Shown: positions 1 to 14,000 of the stretch, in pieces
How positions within the stretch are numbered: position 1 is the stretch's first letter
Layout of the letters: the number at the start of each line of letters is the position of its first letter
From: Bugula neritina
Lineage: Eukaryota > Bryozoa > Gymnolaemata > Cheilostomatida > Bugulidae
Assembly (NCBI GenBank): GCA_964035545.1
Contig: OZ037769.1
Coordinates: 476,001-540,000 of the forward strand
Reading direction: 5' to 3'
DNA length: 64,000 nucleotides
The notes under the pieces: generated by a model
What the model was told of the DNA's origin: nothing
The model's input: the letters and a program-made list of their open reading frames with translations, nothing else
The model's database searches: none
Position numbers and translations under genes: made by a program

Positions 1-1225
1 TACACAAGTTTACACAAGGCTTTTGAAGTGGTTCACCTGATCCACAATTGACTATTCAGTAGCTTGTTTCATTGTTAATTTTAAGCTTCTTGTTTGAAAC
101 ACATTTGCTGATAACTGAGTACATTGGAGTTTAATGGTGCATCTCCCTGATCTCTCTTTTACACACATTTTAAATTAGCTGGCTTTCCTTTCCATGAATG
201 AAATTGCCTAGTGAAGCCTAAACTACCCATGCAAGAGATATGTGCAGTTGAAATTTTTTGTTGATAAATTCAACTTAAGTCTTTGATAAACGGAGTGGGG
301 CAATGTTAAATAGTAGTCTGGTAACAAGCTATTTGAAAATGTCTTGGGTTCAAAAAAATTTCGAAATCATAAACAGCTAGTAGGTTGAAGGAGTTTCATT
401 TCACTTATATGCTCCCCAGTTGGGTTGTATTTTTTGTTTTGGTACTAAGTATTATATACCTATATACCCTTATATAACGTTCATATCAATTGCTAAACAT
501 AGAATAACCATTAATATGATATATTTGCAATAATATTTAAATTTTCCCAAATTTGTGTTGAAAAAAAGCATTAAATGCATTAATAATAACATTTTTTTCC
601 AAAAAAACAAAAAATATAGAAAATGCAAAATTAATAAGTTTATTCAGAGCAAAGAAATTTATTTCTGTGCCAATTATAAAAAGCAATTGACTCAAATTTA
701 TTTAAATACACATATATTTCAATAGTGTTCAAATAAATTGCATGTAAAATGTATAAATAGCATCTAACTGGGAAGCACCGATTGAAATGACCCAAATGTA
801 GGGTTCAACTTCATCCTAGCTTCCTATAAAGGTTTGTGATCATCATTAGTGCACATGTGAACGAATAATGTTGTTAGGTGAACAACTGCCAATTGTTCCA
901 TAATTCTTATGTAAATAAAATTTTGCTTGAACATATGTAGTTGTAGCATTGATCTCACTTTCTGCTCCTATCAACTACTGTTTAGCTTCATTTAGACCTA
1001 GGGATGATGATTACGTAATACTTGTGAAAAGTAGCTTTGACTTAACAACTAAGTGGTTTCAGAGCTACTACAAAATATTTTTCAGCTTACACTAATCGGA
1101 TTAATTTTCAATTTCATCAAAATAAGTGCAGGTCTAACAACTATTAGAGGTGTGGTGCAGGCTATACCGACAATAAAAGGCTCTTTGAACAACTTTAGTG
1201 CAAGCGCTGCACTAATATTTCTCTC
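1..1225. other. AT-rich intergenic sequence, no gene seen
   Basis: I see no exon with plausible splice sites, no RNA gene and no recognisable repeat unit here. A 67-codon open frame near 1053-1256 has hydrophobic residues only because the DNA is T-rich; it has no relative elsewhere in the window and crosses into the duplicated 5' flank. It could hold the far 3' UTR of an upstream gene, but nothing shows this. Confidence 0.5.
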
Positions 1226-2039
1226 TGTGTATATAACACTTTACTTTTTATATTAATAAATCATTGTACACATAAAACACAAATATTCTTGGATTTTTCT
1301 AAAAAGAAGGAAGCAAAATTAATAGGTATCGATATATTTGTAAAAATTATAGTGAATTACTGTCGAGTTAAAACTGAATGATAAATAAGGGACCCATGCA
1401 TATCCGAGAGTTGGCTAAGTGCACTTTTTAAGCAGTTGGTCAAAGGCCATGATTTTTCTGGGCTTTTCAGTCTGCACTTTTTAAATCAACTGCAGAAAGT
1501 AAATTGCTCAACAGTGCAACATCTGTCGTAAGTTTTGGGATGACAACTTCTCAAATATACATAATAAATCAAAATAATAGAAAATTATACCAGCTATTAG
1601 GTGCCACTTACAACAGTCTAGTGATCAGGTATTGTTAGAACTTTATCGGCTTTTGTTTAGCTTCTTTATATAAATTGAAAGCTTGATGATTGAAGCTGGG
1701 TGTAATTCTACACTTCACAATACTAAACAAACAATACAATACAATAGAATATATTTTGTTAATACGACTCAAGGAATGTGCTTAGCTAGTAAATGTGACT
1801 CAATGTATAGACTTTGTATTCACTTATTAAGTTTACAGGTTATTAGTCTCATTCAAGACATATCAATATCGGGAGGTGGGTAAATTTGTTTATTAGTGCT
1901 TAGGCTAAAGCTAGAAAGTTATTGCAAGTACTTCCTCTTTAAATAAGACACTTGCTACTGCATTCTAATATTAGTAGAGAGAGCTGAAATATGCTAGTAT
2001 ATATCAGAGAGCTCACTTGACTTGTCATACCCTCAGAAG
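1226..2039 (+). repeat. Duplicated 5' flank of receptor A (copies before B and C)
   Basis: This block, ending at the start codon of gene A, is nearly identical to 33590-34398 before gene C. Its last ~420 bases are also recognisable at about 24190-24648 before gene B. It is most simply the shared upstream regulatory region copied with the receptor gene. Short open frames inside it (1683-1883 and its copy at 34042-34242) are shared only because of the duplication. The left breakpoint of the A/C duplication lies at about 1225/33590. Confidence 0.75.
1998..2004 (+). promoter_or_regulatory. TATA-like element upstream of gene A
   Basis: TATATAT lies about 36 bases before the gene A start codon. 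It is preserved in the gene C copy (about 34357-34363) and degenerate before gene B. If it is the core promoter, the 5' UTR would be only a few bases. Alternatively the CCTCAG just before the AUG is a 3' splice site for a 5' UTR exon or spliced leader, and the TATA run is incidental. Confidence 0.3.
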
Positions 2040-5000
2040 ATGTATTGGAGGGTTTCTACTTCCAGTTTGCTGGCTGTTCTCCTGTTGTTTGGCTTCACAT
2101 CAGGTAAGAAAACCTGAACTCCTATAGAGTTCGCTATTTATAAATGTTCTATTATAGTTGTGTTGTATTATTCGTTACTTAGTCTTTAGTTTGATATGGA
2201 TAACAAAAAGGTTGGCTATGTGGTCAATTTATGACTATATTAACTGAAGTTTATTTGAAATGTGTTTATATCTCAATGAGTGTCACCCCCTTACATGCTC
2301 TTTATATGTGGCAGGTGACAGTAAATGATATGGATATGTTATAAAATAATGACTCAAGTGTGTTATTGATTTAACTTGAATAGTTTTCAATTGAATTATT
2401 ATAGTGTGCTCCTTTAAATCTGTCATTATATATAATCTAAAGCATGTGTTATAGTTGTCAAAAACTAACAGATATAGTTTATATTTAATAAAATGTCACA
2501 AATTGAAAGTCATATAGATTGCATGTTGTAAAGTATATTTTTAGTGCTTCAAATCGTTTATTAAATCAAAAAAAATGTTGCTAACCCGTAAGATTGCTCG
2601 CCATAGCAACAGCGAATTGTTACAAGTCTAACAAACAGTTTCCTATAGTATACCAGTACCAATTAGTTTATTATGCAAGCTCCTAGATAAGAGTCATGAC
2701 TGGTTTTGTGGTCATCATTATATTGACATACATGCAGGATCTAATGCCATTGCAACTCTATTGAATTTATAGGCTTCAGCAGAAATAACTATGATATAGA
2801 CATTGATCTACATATAAAGCTAATACAAGGATGTGGATATTAAAGTTAAACTTCGGTCTTTGAGCATACTGGCCCTTTTAACTTCTTTATCTGCAGATTC
2901 ATGCGCTTTTTCTCATTTATAATATTAACTTACATGACATTTTCAATAGTTTTTATAAATCGTAGCTTCTCTCACATCATAGAATGCAGTGTGCACTATA
3001 CGTTTAAGACCTGGCCAAGCTTGTTAATTGGCTAGAATAACAATGCTACCACAAGCTACTTGCTAAGCAATAATAACTGGTATTTGGGCATAAAAAGATA
3101 ATTTCATTGAACTTTATAAAATTTCTTTGCTTGCTGACTTTTAATCTAGTTTAAAATGCTTTGTTATTGTGAATTTAAAAAATATATGTTATGCTAGAAG
3201 CAAAAAGAATAATATTATATCTTATTCAACAGCATAATTTATAGAGGAAGTACAAGCTGAGACTTAAAAAACAGCATTTCCAGTGCTTTGTGGCTGTTGT
3301 TTGCACTAATTTATGGCTCTGGTCTTATTCGATGTATAACTATATTCCCAAACACGAGAAGTCCATTCAAACAATTGTACTTTAGTATATATAATTACTT
3401 CACAGATTTTATATTTAAATTACTGTTTGGTATAATAAGCTACTATAGCTGTTTATGCTTTCTATAGGTTAAAAATTAAGGCAATAGAAAGCATATGTCT
3501 ATTGTGACTCCCAAATTAATTAGAGCATTATAGGAGTAGTAGAGAGATAGAGATCATTGCATATGTAACTAAATTCTGCTTCTGTATTTCCAGCCTCCAC
3601 AAACTTAGCCAAGGGAAAATACACATACAGCAGCACATCTACAGATGAGTCTCATAGACCTAGAGAAGCAGTAGATGGAGAGAGTAACTCCTACTTTCAG
3701 AGTGCTGGTTCTGCTAATCAGTGGTGGAGAGTGGATCTGGGAGGATCTTATTATGTTGGAGTCATTAAAGTGTACAGTTCACAATGTAAGCTTTATGGGT
3801 ATATTTTTAAATGAAATATATGGTTGTATTTATATATTTACTTAATGAAATTAAAACCTGATGTTAGTTTTAATTCAATTTGTTTTGATTAAAGTTTTTC
3901 AGTATATAATTATGCATTGTATGCAGGGAGTAAAAACATTACAGTTTGAAGGTATTTTTGTCAGAGCTTTTTAAAAGTTTCCAGGTTATTTGGTCCAACT
4001 TTTCATGTCATGTCATCTACTGCTGCTAGCATGAGTTTGTGATACGATACCAGATCTTCTTTAACCACAGTGACCAGTATAGTAACAGTTATGTGTAGCC
4101 AAAGTTTGGGGTTGAACAATAAACTTTATCTTTTTTTATTTTTATATAAAGTAATATATTGGATCATTTTAAATTTATTTAGTTCACAACATCATGTTAT
4201 GACCAAACATTAAAGTTTTTTCAAAGTTTACAAAAAATTATTGCATATATGTGTTATTTTTATTTGCTTATTCTGATTATGCATAACATAAAAATGCTGG
4301 GAAGAGATTCCTCAATATTAAAGTGCAGGTCATTGTCATCTCATGAGCTAAATATATATATGTGCGACTGTGATAAAAAAAACTGTCACGCTTTCACACA
4401 CTAATTTACTAAAGAAAATTAAAAAAAAGCTTATATAACAAATCAACAAAATTTGATATAAAACCTTAATTATTCAGCTTGTGTTTCTTAGGGCAAGAAA
4501 CCATATAGATTAGCTGCCAAAATGTAAAAAATAGCTAAAAGCTATAGATCTATATATAGAGTGTATACTAAATTAATTAAAATTACCCAATTTACATTTA
4601 ATTTTTACTAATTTTTTCATTTATATATATAATTGTCCTACAAACAATAATGCTATATATATTTGTAATATTTTCACTGCAAACTATACTGAAATATATA
4701 AATGCTTATAATATATATGTAGGTACTATATATAAATAACTTAAAGGCTGTTCCAGATGTAGGCTTCTGCTTTTCCATGCTTATGAAATTTTAAAACATA
4801 ATTGCCTGATGTTGTCAGTTATTTTGTTATTTAAATACTTTATCTATGCTCAACGATAACATCATGAATCATTAAAGTTTTCAATTATTGCTTAGCAAAA
4901 GTGATGGATTCTCCAGAAATGCATGCAAACATTAAAGTCCAACACTCACTCCTAATTCTAAATAAAAATCTCAAATATTGTTAGCTGATATAATTTACTT

Positions 5001-8000
5001 ATTACTTATTATCTTTATAAATGCAAGTCTTACAAACAAAAACTGCTAACTAACTTAAAATATTTTTAAAAATTATTTGCTCAAATCAAATATTCTAAAA
5101 CATTGCAGATGACAAGTTCCAGCAAGTCTCCATATTTCTATCAAATACTGAGACTGTATCAACCTCTCCCCTTGACCTTCCAACCAACAATGACTGGACA
5201 GTTTTACCTTCAACATTCAGTTTGACAGCAGATGGTGATGACTTTGTGACCAATGTAACGTCATCACAAGATGGGAGTTTAATGGAAGCTAGACACATTG
5301 CTGTGTACAGTACAAGTAGTAGTGGTTTAATAATCAATGAAGTAGAGGTCTATGGGTATGGTGAGTGTGGAACTTTACTATATAATATATATCACATCTA
5401 ATATAAATTGTAATAACAATTATTATAAGTTTTTTTGTTTTTTAATATTGTTGCATGATGTACCATTCTATTCTAAAAAATTGAAGTTCTATATTATAGG
5501 CATTTTAAAAATTGTTGGTTTTTAAAATAGCAAAAGCATCAACATGTTTGCCACGTTTTCAGTCTTATAACTTTTATATTGAAAGAACAAGCAGGCCTAT
5601 TATATTATATATGTTTCACTTCACCCAATTTATTGTCTTTTTGTTTTATATGAATAATTATAGTGAAATTACATTTGCGACCTCCCAGCATCATGACAGC
5701 CTTTCACAAGCTATGAGCATAGATTTTTTTTACAATTTCTTTCATGCACATATACATTATTTCAGCATTTGGAAAATGATTTTCTAAATACATGCATGGC
5801 AGGCAAGTTGCATGAATAAATGCATCTTTTATTTTTACTGCCTACACTATAAATATAATATATTTATTTCCCAGAAATCATTGAAAGCTTGAGCAAAGTT
5901 GATGTTTGTTGTATTATAGAAGTATTTACTCTGAATGTGGCAGTTGGAAATAATGTTCGAAAGAGCTCACTGTTTCATGATAAAAGGAAAGCTGAAAATG
6001 CTAATGATGGAATTATAAATGGCAATGATTACTACAGATCTAAAAATAATGTTAGAAATCAGTGGTGGAGAGTTGACCTTGGCACTCAGTACTTTATTGT
6101 GGGAGCTCTGGTGTACAACCGAAAACCTATAGGTATACTTATTGGTTATTATACAATAAAAACTAAAACAAGTCTAATAAAATGAAAATAACATATGCCA
6201 TTAACCTACTGGTTGTTTTGTCCAAAATCAGCAGTTTATGGTGAGAGTTATCATATACAAACAAGTCAGACATTGAAGTCTCACAAAGTAATATTGTGAA
6301 TCATAGATAACCGTGTTAGGCCTGCTTACACCTTTATAGCTATATTGTAATTTAATGTTATAATTATATAGTCATAGGAAAAAGCTTTTCATGAAGTTCT
6401 GGTTTTTTCTCAAAGTGAAAATGCTTACATAGGTAAATAATCTATTGAATGAAAATATTTTTTTCAGCAGTTATTCAATTCTCTTACAGTAAAACCTTGT
6501 ATATTTCAAATATTACAGCCTTGAAAGTAATTGTATAAACTTTTGATTGAATGCCTATAATTGCTATAAAGAAAAATTAGCTTAACACCCTCATAAAATC
6601 ATAAAATATATAAGCTACAGCATGCACTCCCTCCATCTCTCACCAATTCATTTCTTACAAAATTCCATCAATTGTAAGAAGGGCTTAAACCCTTGTTTTA
6701 TGGCTTATAAAATTTTTTTTGTCTGGGCTCGAACCAGATGCTTACTATATGCAAACGCGCTAACTCCTATAGACCTTGACTGCTCCGTTTTGTGGCTTAT
6801 GTTATAATGTGTGTATATAGAGACAACATGGCAAAATTTAGTGTTTAGTGTAACTTAAATCTGGTAATCTAATATGCCATGGTTTTGGAACACACAGTTT
6901 AGCTTTTCATATGTGTAATATATATAAAATATTATATGTATAACTGCATGTATGAGTAATTGTAAAATTCATATAATAGCCTACTATCTTAATATACTTG
7001 ACATTTTTGCAACCAGACGGACTTTTTTGTGAGATTCTCATGTTATGCAGTTGCAAGTAAATCATAATTCAAGCTTTAGCAACGGCAACTATAAAGTCAT
7101 GAGAAATTTCAAGGATGTATAATAAAACGAACACCTTGTAATGCAACATGTAATTAAAATACGTTTTGGTGAAGGATTAGGTTCAGCATTTTCTTCCAAA
7201 TCACTGGTTTATAACTTATAGTTTTTTATTCATTATTTCTAGCACCACGCCTTCAAAAATCTTACCTATTGGCTGCCAACACAGACATAGATCCTGACCC
7301 AGACAGCACTGAGTGGACTCAGTTATACTATCAAAATGGAGAGATTACTCATTCTATTCCTAACAACTACTTCCAGTACAACCCTATAGATGAGGGAGAT
7401 CCTCTCTCAGTATACAGATATGTTGCTGTTTACTCTACATATTCTGACGGTTTAGCTATAAGTGAAGTTCTGGTATTTGGAATTGGTAAGTTTATATCTA
7501 GCTAATATATATAAGATGCTAATAAATGAGGCCACAATTGCACTAAAAAAGTGAAAATGGCAATCTTTATTATATATCCAATAGAAAATTTAATACAACT
7601 ATTATTATTATATTATTATTTATTTGAACAAATGGCAACTGACTAAAATTATTCAAAAGTTTAAAAATTTAAAAGTTCAGCACTCAACTAAGCAGATCAA
7701 TTATTAGTTATAAGAAATTATAATTTAATATTTCAGGAAAGTCAGAGTTGCTGGTAAAAACTCTGAAAGCAGAACCCAAAGACCCAGACTGTGTGGAAGT
7801 AAACTGGGAGACTCCTTTAACTGATACCTACACTTTTCACTATCAGGTGAATACATGTGTAACACTTTTCACACTTGTGATAAAGAAGAGTTGAAAAATT
7901 GGCTATACTATAGTAAATAAATTTTGCTGCATTTATTTAGCAATACTCCCTTTAATCTTTGCACATGAGAAGTTGATTCATTGTGTATATATATATATTT

Positions 8001-11000
8001 CACATTATAGTATTGTAATGTTAAGTGTCTTAGCTGCATCAAGTGAAGATTCTGTAATGTTTTATATTTTCACTTTTAAAGTAAAGTTTATATAGATTTC
8101 ATTTGAAAATTTATGCGTATAAAATAATAATATTTAAATAATTTTATGCTTGTAAATAAGGAAAGTCATCTTCTTGTTTAGTCTAATCACTTCATTGAAG
8201 AACTTAAAAGTTTACAGTAGAAGTATGCTTTAAATTTTAAACACTGAACAATTACTATAGTTGAGTTGTGATTTTTCGATGATTCTTTTTATCACTTAAA
8301 ATTATTGCTAAAATTGCTGTTTAATTATAAAGTTGTCAAAGTTCACAATACAAGTATCACAACTGGCAGACAGCAAATAAATTGTACACTGCAGCAAACG
8401 TAAATTTCTGCAGGAGATACTTTGATATCTGCAGCTACGTTGTATAATACGACATTATTAGGTCATATAATTAGCTTTATTTTTAGTTAATAAGTTTGCT
8501 TTAGAACTTATTATAAGGTGCTGTACTTTAATATAGCAAATATAGCATGCAGTTTGCATAGTTTATATAATAAAACAGCTTTTACCTTTTCTTCACCGCG
8601 CAGTCTGCATCCATCAGTTTAACTACATATACTAATGCATGTGTGTATATTATAACAGGTGAGATATGACTCTGGACCATGGAAGGACACAGATACCAGT
8701 CTATCTGATGAAGAATGTAGATTCTCAGCGTACAAGGAAGTAGAAGTAGAAGTTAGAGTAGTTGGATCTGATAAAACTGAGAGTACATCTCTTACAACTA
8801 ACTGTGCAGGTAAATGCTGTGAAATGATATAAAATGAATAAATGATAAACAAATTAAACAATTAAAAACTGCCCTTGAAGACTTTTTTGCCACGTGTGCT
8901 TGGTTAGCTACAGTTCATAGAACCATTTTGTAAGTAAATAAAATGTTCTCATTACATTTTAAATTTATGTAAAAGTAAGCATTAATATTTTTAAAATTAC
9001 CTTGTGAGTACTATTACATTTGAAAATTTGGCATTAGAAAAACTCAATAATTTATTACCAAGCTCTTAGTTTTCAAACTTGAAAATATTATATTACCTGC
9101 ATGGTATTACCTGTTTTTTACAAACAGGAATTTTCTTTGACTATAATATAGCTGTTTATGAATAAGCAGCATTGCTTAAATTTAATATAATAAGTCTTTT
9201 TGTTGTAAAATATCTATATATTTTATTATGAATGGAACAACTGTTATATACAGTATATAATTTTGATGCCCTTTTTGATGAAAAAGATGCTACTATGTTT
9301 TCAAGAAAGGCTTACATCATTTTTTCAAATTAGCTCGCTATCAAAGCACATTCAGATTCCATTGTATTCATGCAGACCCATCAAAGCCCAGAGAAGACAA
9401 CTTACAACATGTAGAAGTTACCAATTCCGGAAAGACAATGTGGAAATACACTATTTCTTGGAAGGTTTGTGCTTGTTTTGTATGCACATGAATAAAACAT
9501 ATTTGGGTTATATATTCAACCTGAGCGTGCCCTGATTAGTTAGAATTTAAATGCAGCTATACTTTCTATAGAAACTATGCTTTTACAATAAATACCTTGC
9601 TGATGTCAGCCATGAAACATTATTTAAAAAATCAGCTTGTAGCTTAGTAGTGTGTGTTGTTACTACTATATTATATATCAAATTATTCACTATATATTGT
9701 ATCCCCCAGGCACCTTCTGCCATAAACTGTGAGAGTATAGCTGAATACAAGATAAGATATCCAGATAAGACATCAGAAGAAATAGTGACTACAGACACAA
9801 GTTATGAAGTGTATGTTGATGGTGGAGTTAAGTTTACTCTCTCTGTCAGAGCTGTTAATAATATGGGTCTTCATTCTGATTATCTTGTCATTACAGAGAC
9901 TTCTCCGGAACTTGGTAAGGAGTTGAATTGGGAAAATACATCACATTTCCAACATCGGTTCAAATTCACACAAACTATTGTGTTTTTATATCTGTTAGTG
10001 CTTATAGGCTTTCTAATTTCTAGTGCAATGTTATATTCTCAGCGCCACAGTGGGGATCAGCTACCGTTACTATAGAAACACTCAACAGCTCCTGTGTAGA
10101 ACTAACATGGAGTAGACCAGAGTACCCTGGGGGTGACATCACAAGCTATCAGGTTTGTCGTATATAATAAAATAGTTTCAGTCACTTGTTTATAAACTGA
10201 AACACTATATTCAGAGTGAACCTGCTCAGTTGCTTCTTTCTACCTATTTTATCTTTTTGTACTTGTTACAGTCATTACCTATAATGGGGAATTATTCAGA
10301 AAAACTCTACACTGTATTCAGTATTTAATTTATGTAACATATATACAACTTTCAGCTTACATGTACAAACATGGCCGCCATGGGCAAGCTACCCTCAACC
10401 TCTACAAGTCATACTGTGTGTGGATATTCAGCTTATACTTTAGTTAAGTGTATCATCAGTGCTGAGAACAAAGCTGGATTTGGAGAGTCTACAGAGTTTA
10501 ATCCTGTCTACACAAGCTGTGAAGGTTAGTTGTTGAAATACATCAGTGTCTTAATAATAATATCATACTTACCATAAATTCAAGTTTTCCCATTCAGAAT
10601 AACATATAAAATATCTTACAAGATTTTATGGTGCAGCTGTTTAAAATTACAAGCTTAGTGACCCAGAGCTGTTAAATATTTTAGCTCCTGTTTTACACCT
10701 GCCTGCAAATCTCTCTTCACTTGTAAAACAACAAAGTTCAAGGAATTCAATAAGAATATTTCTCAATATATCAGATGGGGTGAGTGAAGCTTTGAGACCT
10801 GTTTGTTCCAAGTTATATACAAGCCACATTATAGCTATATTGTATTCGCAGCTTTTATATTAGCCAATAAAAATTATATGTTATTTTAATTGCTGTAAAT
10901 TTTAAAAACTTGATTTTGAAACATTTTGATGTTGTTATGTACTTAAATCAAAAATCAAGTCATCTATTAGACTACAAGCTTTGATTTCCGATACAAAACA

Positions 11001-14000
11001 ATTTGCTAAGCATTCCTATATAACATGAATAGATATATACGTTTTCTAGTTTTATTTTCAAGCCTGTCCATTATCATACAATGATCAATATAACTTTGTT
11101 GCTTTTCTAGAACGTAACAGTAAACTGCGATGAGCTGACTCAGTTAGTATACAGAGTGGATACAGAGACTGAGTATACAGATGTTGGTGACTATACAGAA
11201 GGTTTAGAACCTGGTACAGAGTATACAGTGGAAATCAGGGCTGAGAACAATGCTGGCTTAGTTACAAATCAGAACTTTGACATTGTCACTACAGAGATAG
11301 GTGAAGGTATGATCAGCTAAAATATTTTATTAAACTTAAAAAAATAATAAAAGTATAACAACTAAAGAACAGATTTCTTATTATAATATTCACATTTGTT
11401 TAATCAATGAACCTATTTAAGAGTACACAACTCTTAAGAAAAATGAGCTTGTAGTTGCATCAACAAAATCTCCAAAACCCGGTTCTTGCAACGGTGGATG
11501 TATCGGTGGAGTTATCGGTGGAGTTGTGGTAGGAGTGGTTGTAGTTCTGGTGGTGGTCTCAATTCTGGTGTACAGAAGAAGGTCTGTTATAGTTGTTCCT
11601 GTCAAAAATATATATACTGTATTTTTTATACATAAGTTCAGACTCTTGACATTATAGTTATAAAAATGTGTCATTTTATACCAGTAACATTGCAAGCATT
11701 TCTTTTAAGGAGTCAAAAGTTACGAGCTTCTTTTATTTATATAACCTACAAACAAGTGTTTTTGCATGTCTATAAATTTATTTGCAAATTAAAATAATTT
11801 TAAAAGCGCTTACGAATAGTTATTTGTGTTGAGAGATTTTCATCCAATTGAATAATAATTTAAACACATTAGGGGAAACCTGGGTGATATGAACCACCCG
11901 GGTGTTATGGACCATGCATGTTTTGCAGTGTCCAAGGTTACCAGAAAGTTGTAAAGTATCTTATTGGTTAGAAATAGGAATATCTAACATTCTGTCTACA
12001 TGTTTCAAACTTGTCTCTTTGTCTTAGAAAATAAAGACACATTTTCTCTTATTGCTCGTTTTCTTATAATTTTTCATAACTTTTGAGGATCTATTTTCTT
12101 TGAAAAAAAATTACCTGAAGTAAGGAGCCTGTATTTACAGGTAATGTGTGGGGGGATATGTATAAATACCCAAATAGTATATATAATACTTGTCCACTCT
12201 CTGTAGGAATTCAAAATTTTTGGTGACATGATTTTTGGGTGATATGGACCGCCACTTGAGGGGTGATATATGGACCGTGGACCATATCACTCAGCTAATT
12301 GAATTTTTCTTTTCATATACTTTTTTAAAGAGAAATAATACTATTTCTCAAGTATTTCAAACAATGCTAAAGCATTAAACCCTTAAATATTGATTAGACA
12401 ACATTATAGCCAATTGCTGTAGAATGTGTACTTGAAATATTCATACTCATGCAATGTATTTTAGATGCCAAGATATTCTTCCAAAAATATTTGAAATGCT
12501 TAGGGTTAGGAGACACCAAAAAAAGCTGTTACACACTTATTTCAGATCTATTGTTTTATGTTACTTTTTAATATAGCAAAATGCATTTTCAACACAAAAA
12601 AGCTGACTTTATGTGACGGAGTCTGTGGTGGCCCATATCACCCGAAATTTCAAAAAATCTCCGGGTGATATGGTCCACCAATTTTCAATCATAGCTCAGT
12701 CAAGCATCTGTATAGGAGCTTCAAATTATGTTTGCATGTTAGTAGAGATAGCACCCACATGTTGAAATACTAATTTTTAATCAACCATAGTCAGTATGGG
12801 CTGTGGGCTTAAGTGGCCCATATCACCCAGGTTTCCCCTATATAGTTTTTATGATCAGTTTTATATCTTCAGGTTTATGCTGCAGAGCAGAGTCTATATG
12901 TGAAAAGCAAACGTGTAATTTATTTATTTTCTAACTTGACAATATTATATTACCTTTTAGTTCATATTTCCAAACTTGCACAATTATATAACTTAGTGAC
13001 TTCACTTGTTCTTCAACAAAAATTTTCATGCTTGATTTAATCAGTTTAACTTATTTTTAGCCAAGTTGTCATTTTTATGGAATGTCTTGAAACATATTTT
13101 TTAGAACCCAAATTAGAGAGAATCAGAGCAAGCTTAAGAACATTTCTTTAGGTATGTGTAATAATTCTATCTCTTCAATACAGCATATTTCTGTCATATA
13201 TTTTGTTCCTATAAAAATCAAACTCTCTTTCATGCAATGCTAACAGATTTATTTGAATTGAAACCAAATTTTTTGCAGATGAGTCTGGTTATCAAAACAT
13301 ACAGCACATAAACAATGAAGTAGGTGATGCCGGAGTTGTCCTTCCTCATAGGACTCCTCGACTGGAAAGAGTAACAAATACAATAAGCATAGCCCCTGTT
13401 GAGCTGCCAGAGATGAGAGACTCTATGCTGCCTCCACAACGCCCTATACCAGTCAGCAGGCTAGCTGACTATATTGAGAACAACGAGGCCGGCATCATTG
13501 ATCAGTTCCAGGTGAGTCATGCAGTTGTCCTGATACTATGATTATGTATAAGTAAATAGTTACTGCATGTAGTGTTTAGATTATACCCAGTAGTTACAGT
13601 GGTGTAATGGTTAGCACGTCTGGTTGCAAGACTAGAGTTGTCGGGTTCAAATCTCACTGGCAGCAATTATTTTAAGGTTACTATAAGAGCATTTGTAGCA
13701 AAATAGTTTACTTTGTGTAAGTTGTACTGAAGTTTGTTATTGCATATTCTTTCAACTGAATTTATTATTATATAGCATATAAAATAATTAATACTGTGCA
13801 CACAATTCAATCTAATAAAAAGTAATGAAAGACTTAGCTGCAAAAACCTTATTCAAAGGAAATAACACAGTCTTTTATATATATCTAAAGTTGACTTTTA
13901 AACTGTGCGATAGACTTTGATAAAAAAATTAGTAGCTTATATAATTATAAAACTGAGATACATCCAAAAAATTGCTGGAAGGTCTATAAAACGATAACAT

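Noticed and set aside
1683-1883. 66-codon ORF conserved at 34042-34242
   Set aside because: Both copies lie in the recently duplicated 5' flank, so similarity is expected without coding; the third copy before gene B is broken.
5512-5787. 91-codon ORF (and its relative at 37703-38125)
   Set aside because: Intronic, in matching introns of A and C, no domain and not preserved as an equal frame; similarity is due to duplication.
11417-11695. Minus-strand Thr/Pro-rich ORF
   Set aside because: Antisense shadow of the Gly/Val-rich membrane exon 14 of gene A; the same shadow appears at 43869-44060.
13593-13664. Functional tRNA gene
   Set aside because: Eight-base anticodon loop and mismatched T and acceptor stems; both paralogous copies are equally poor.
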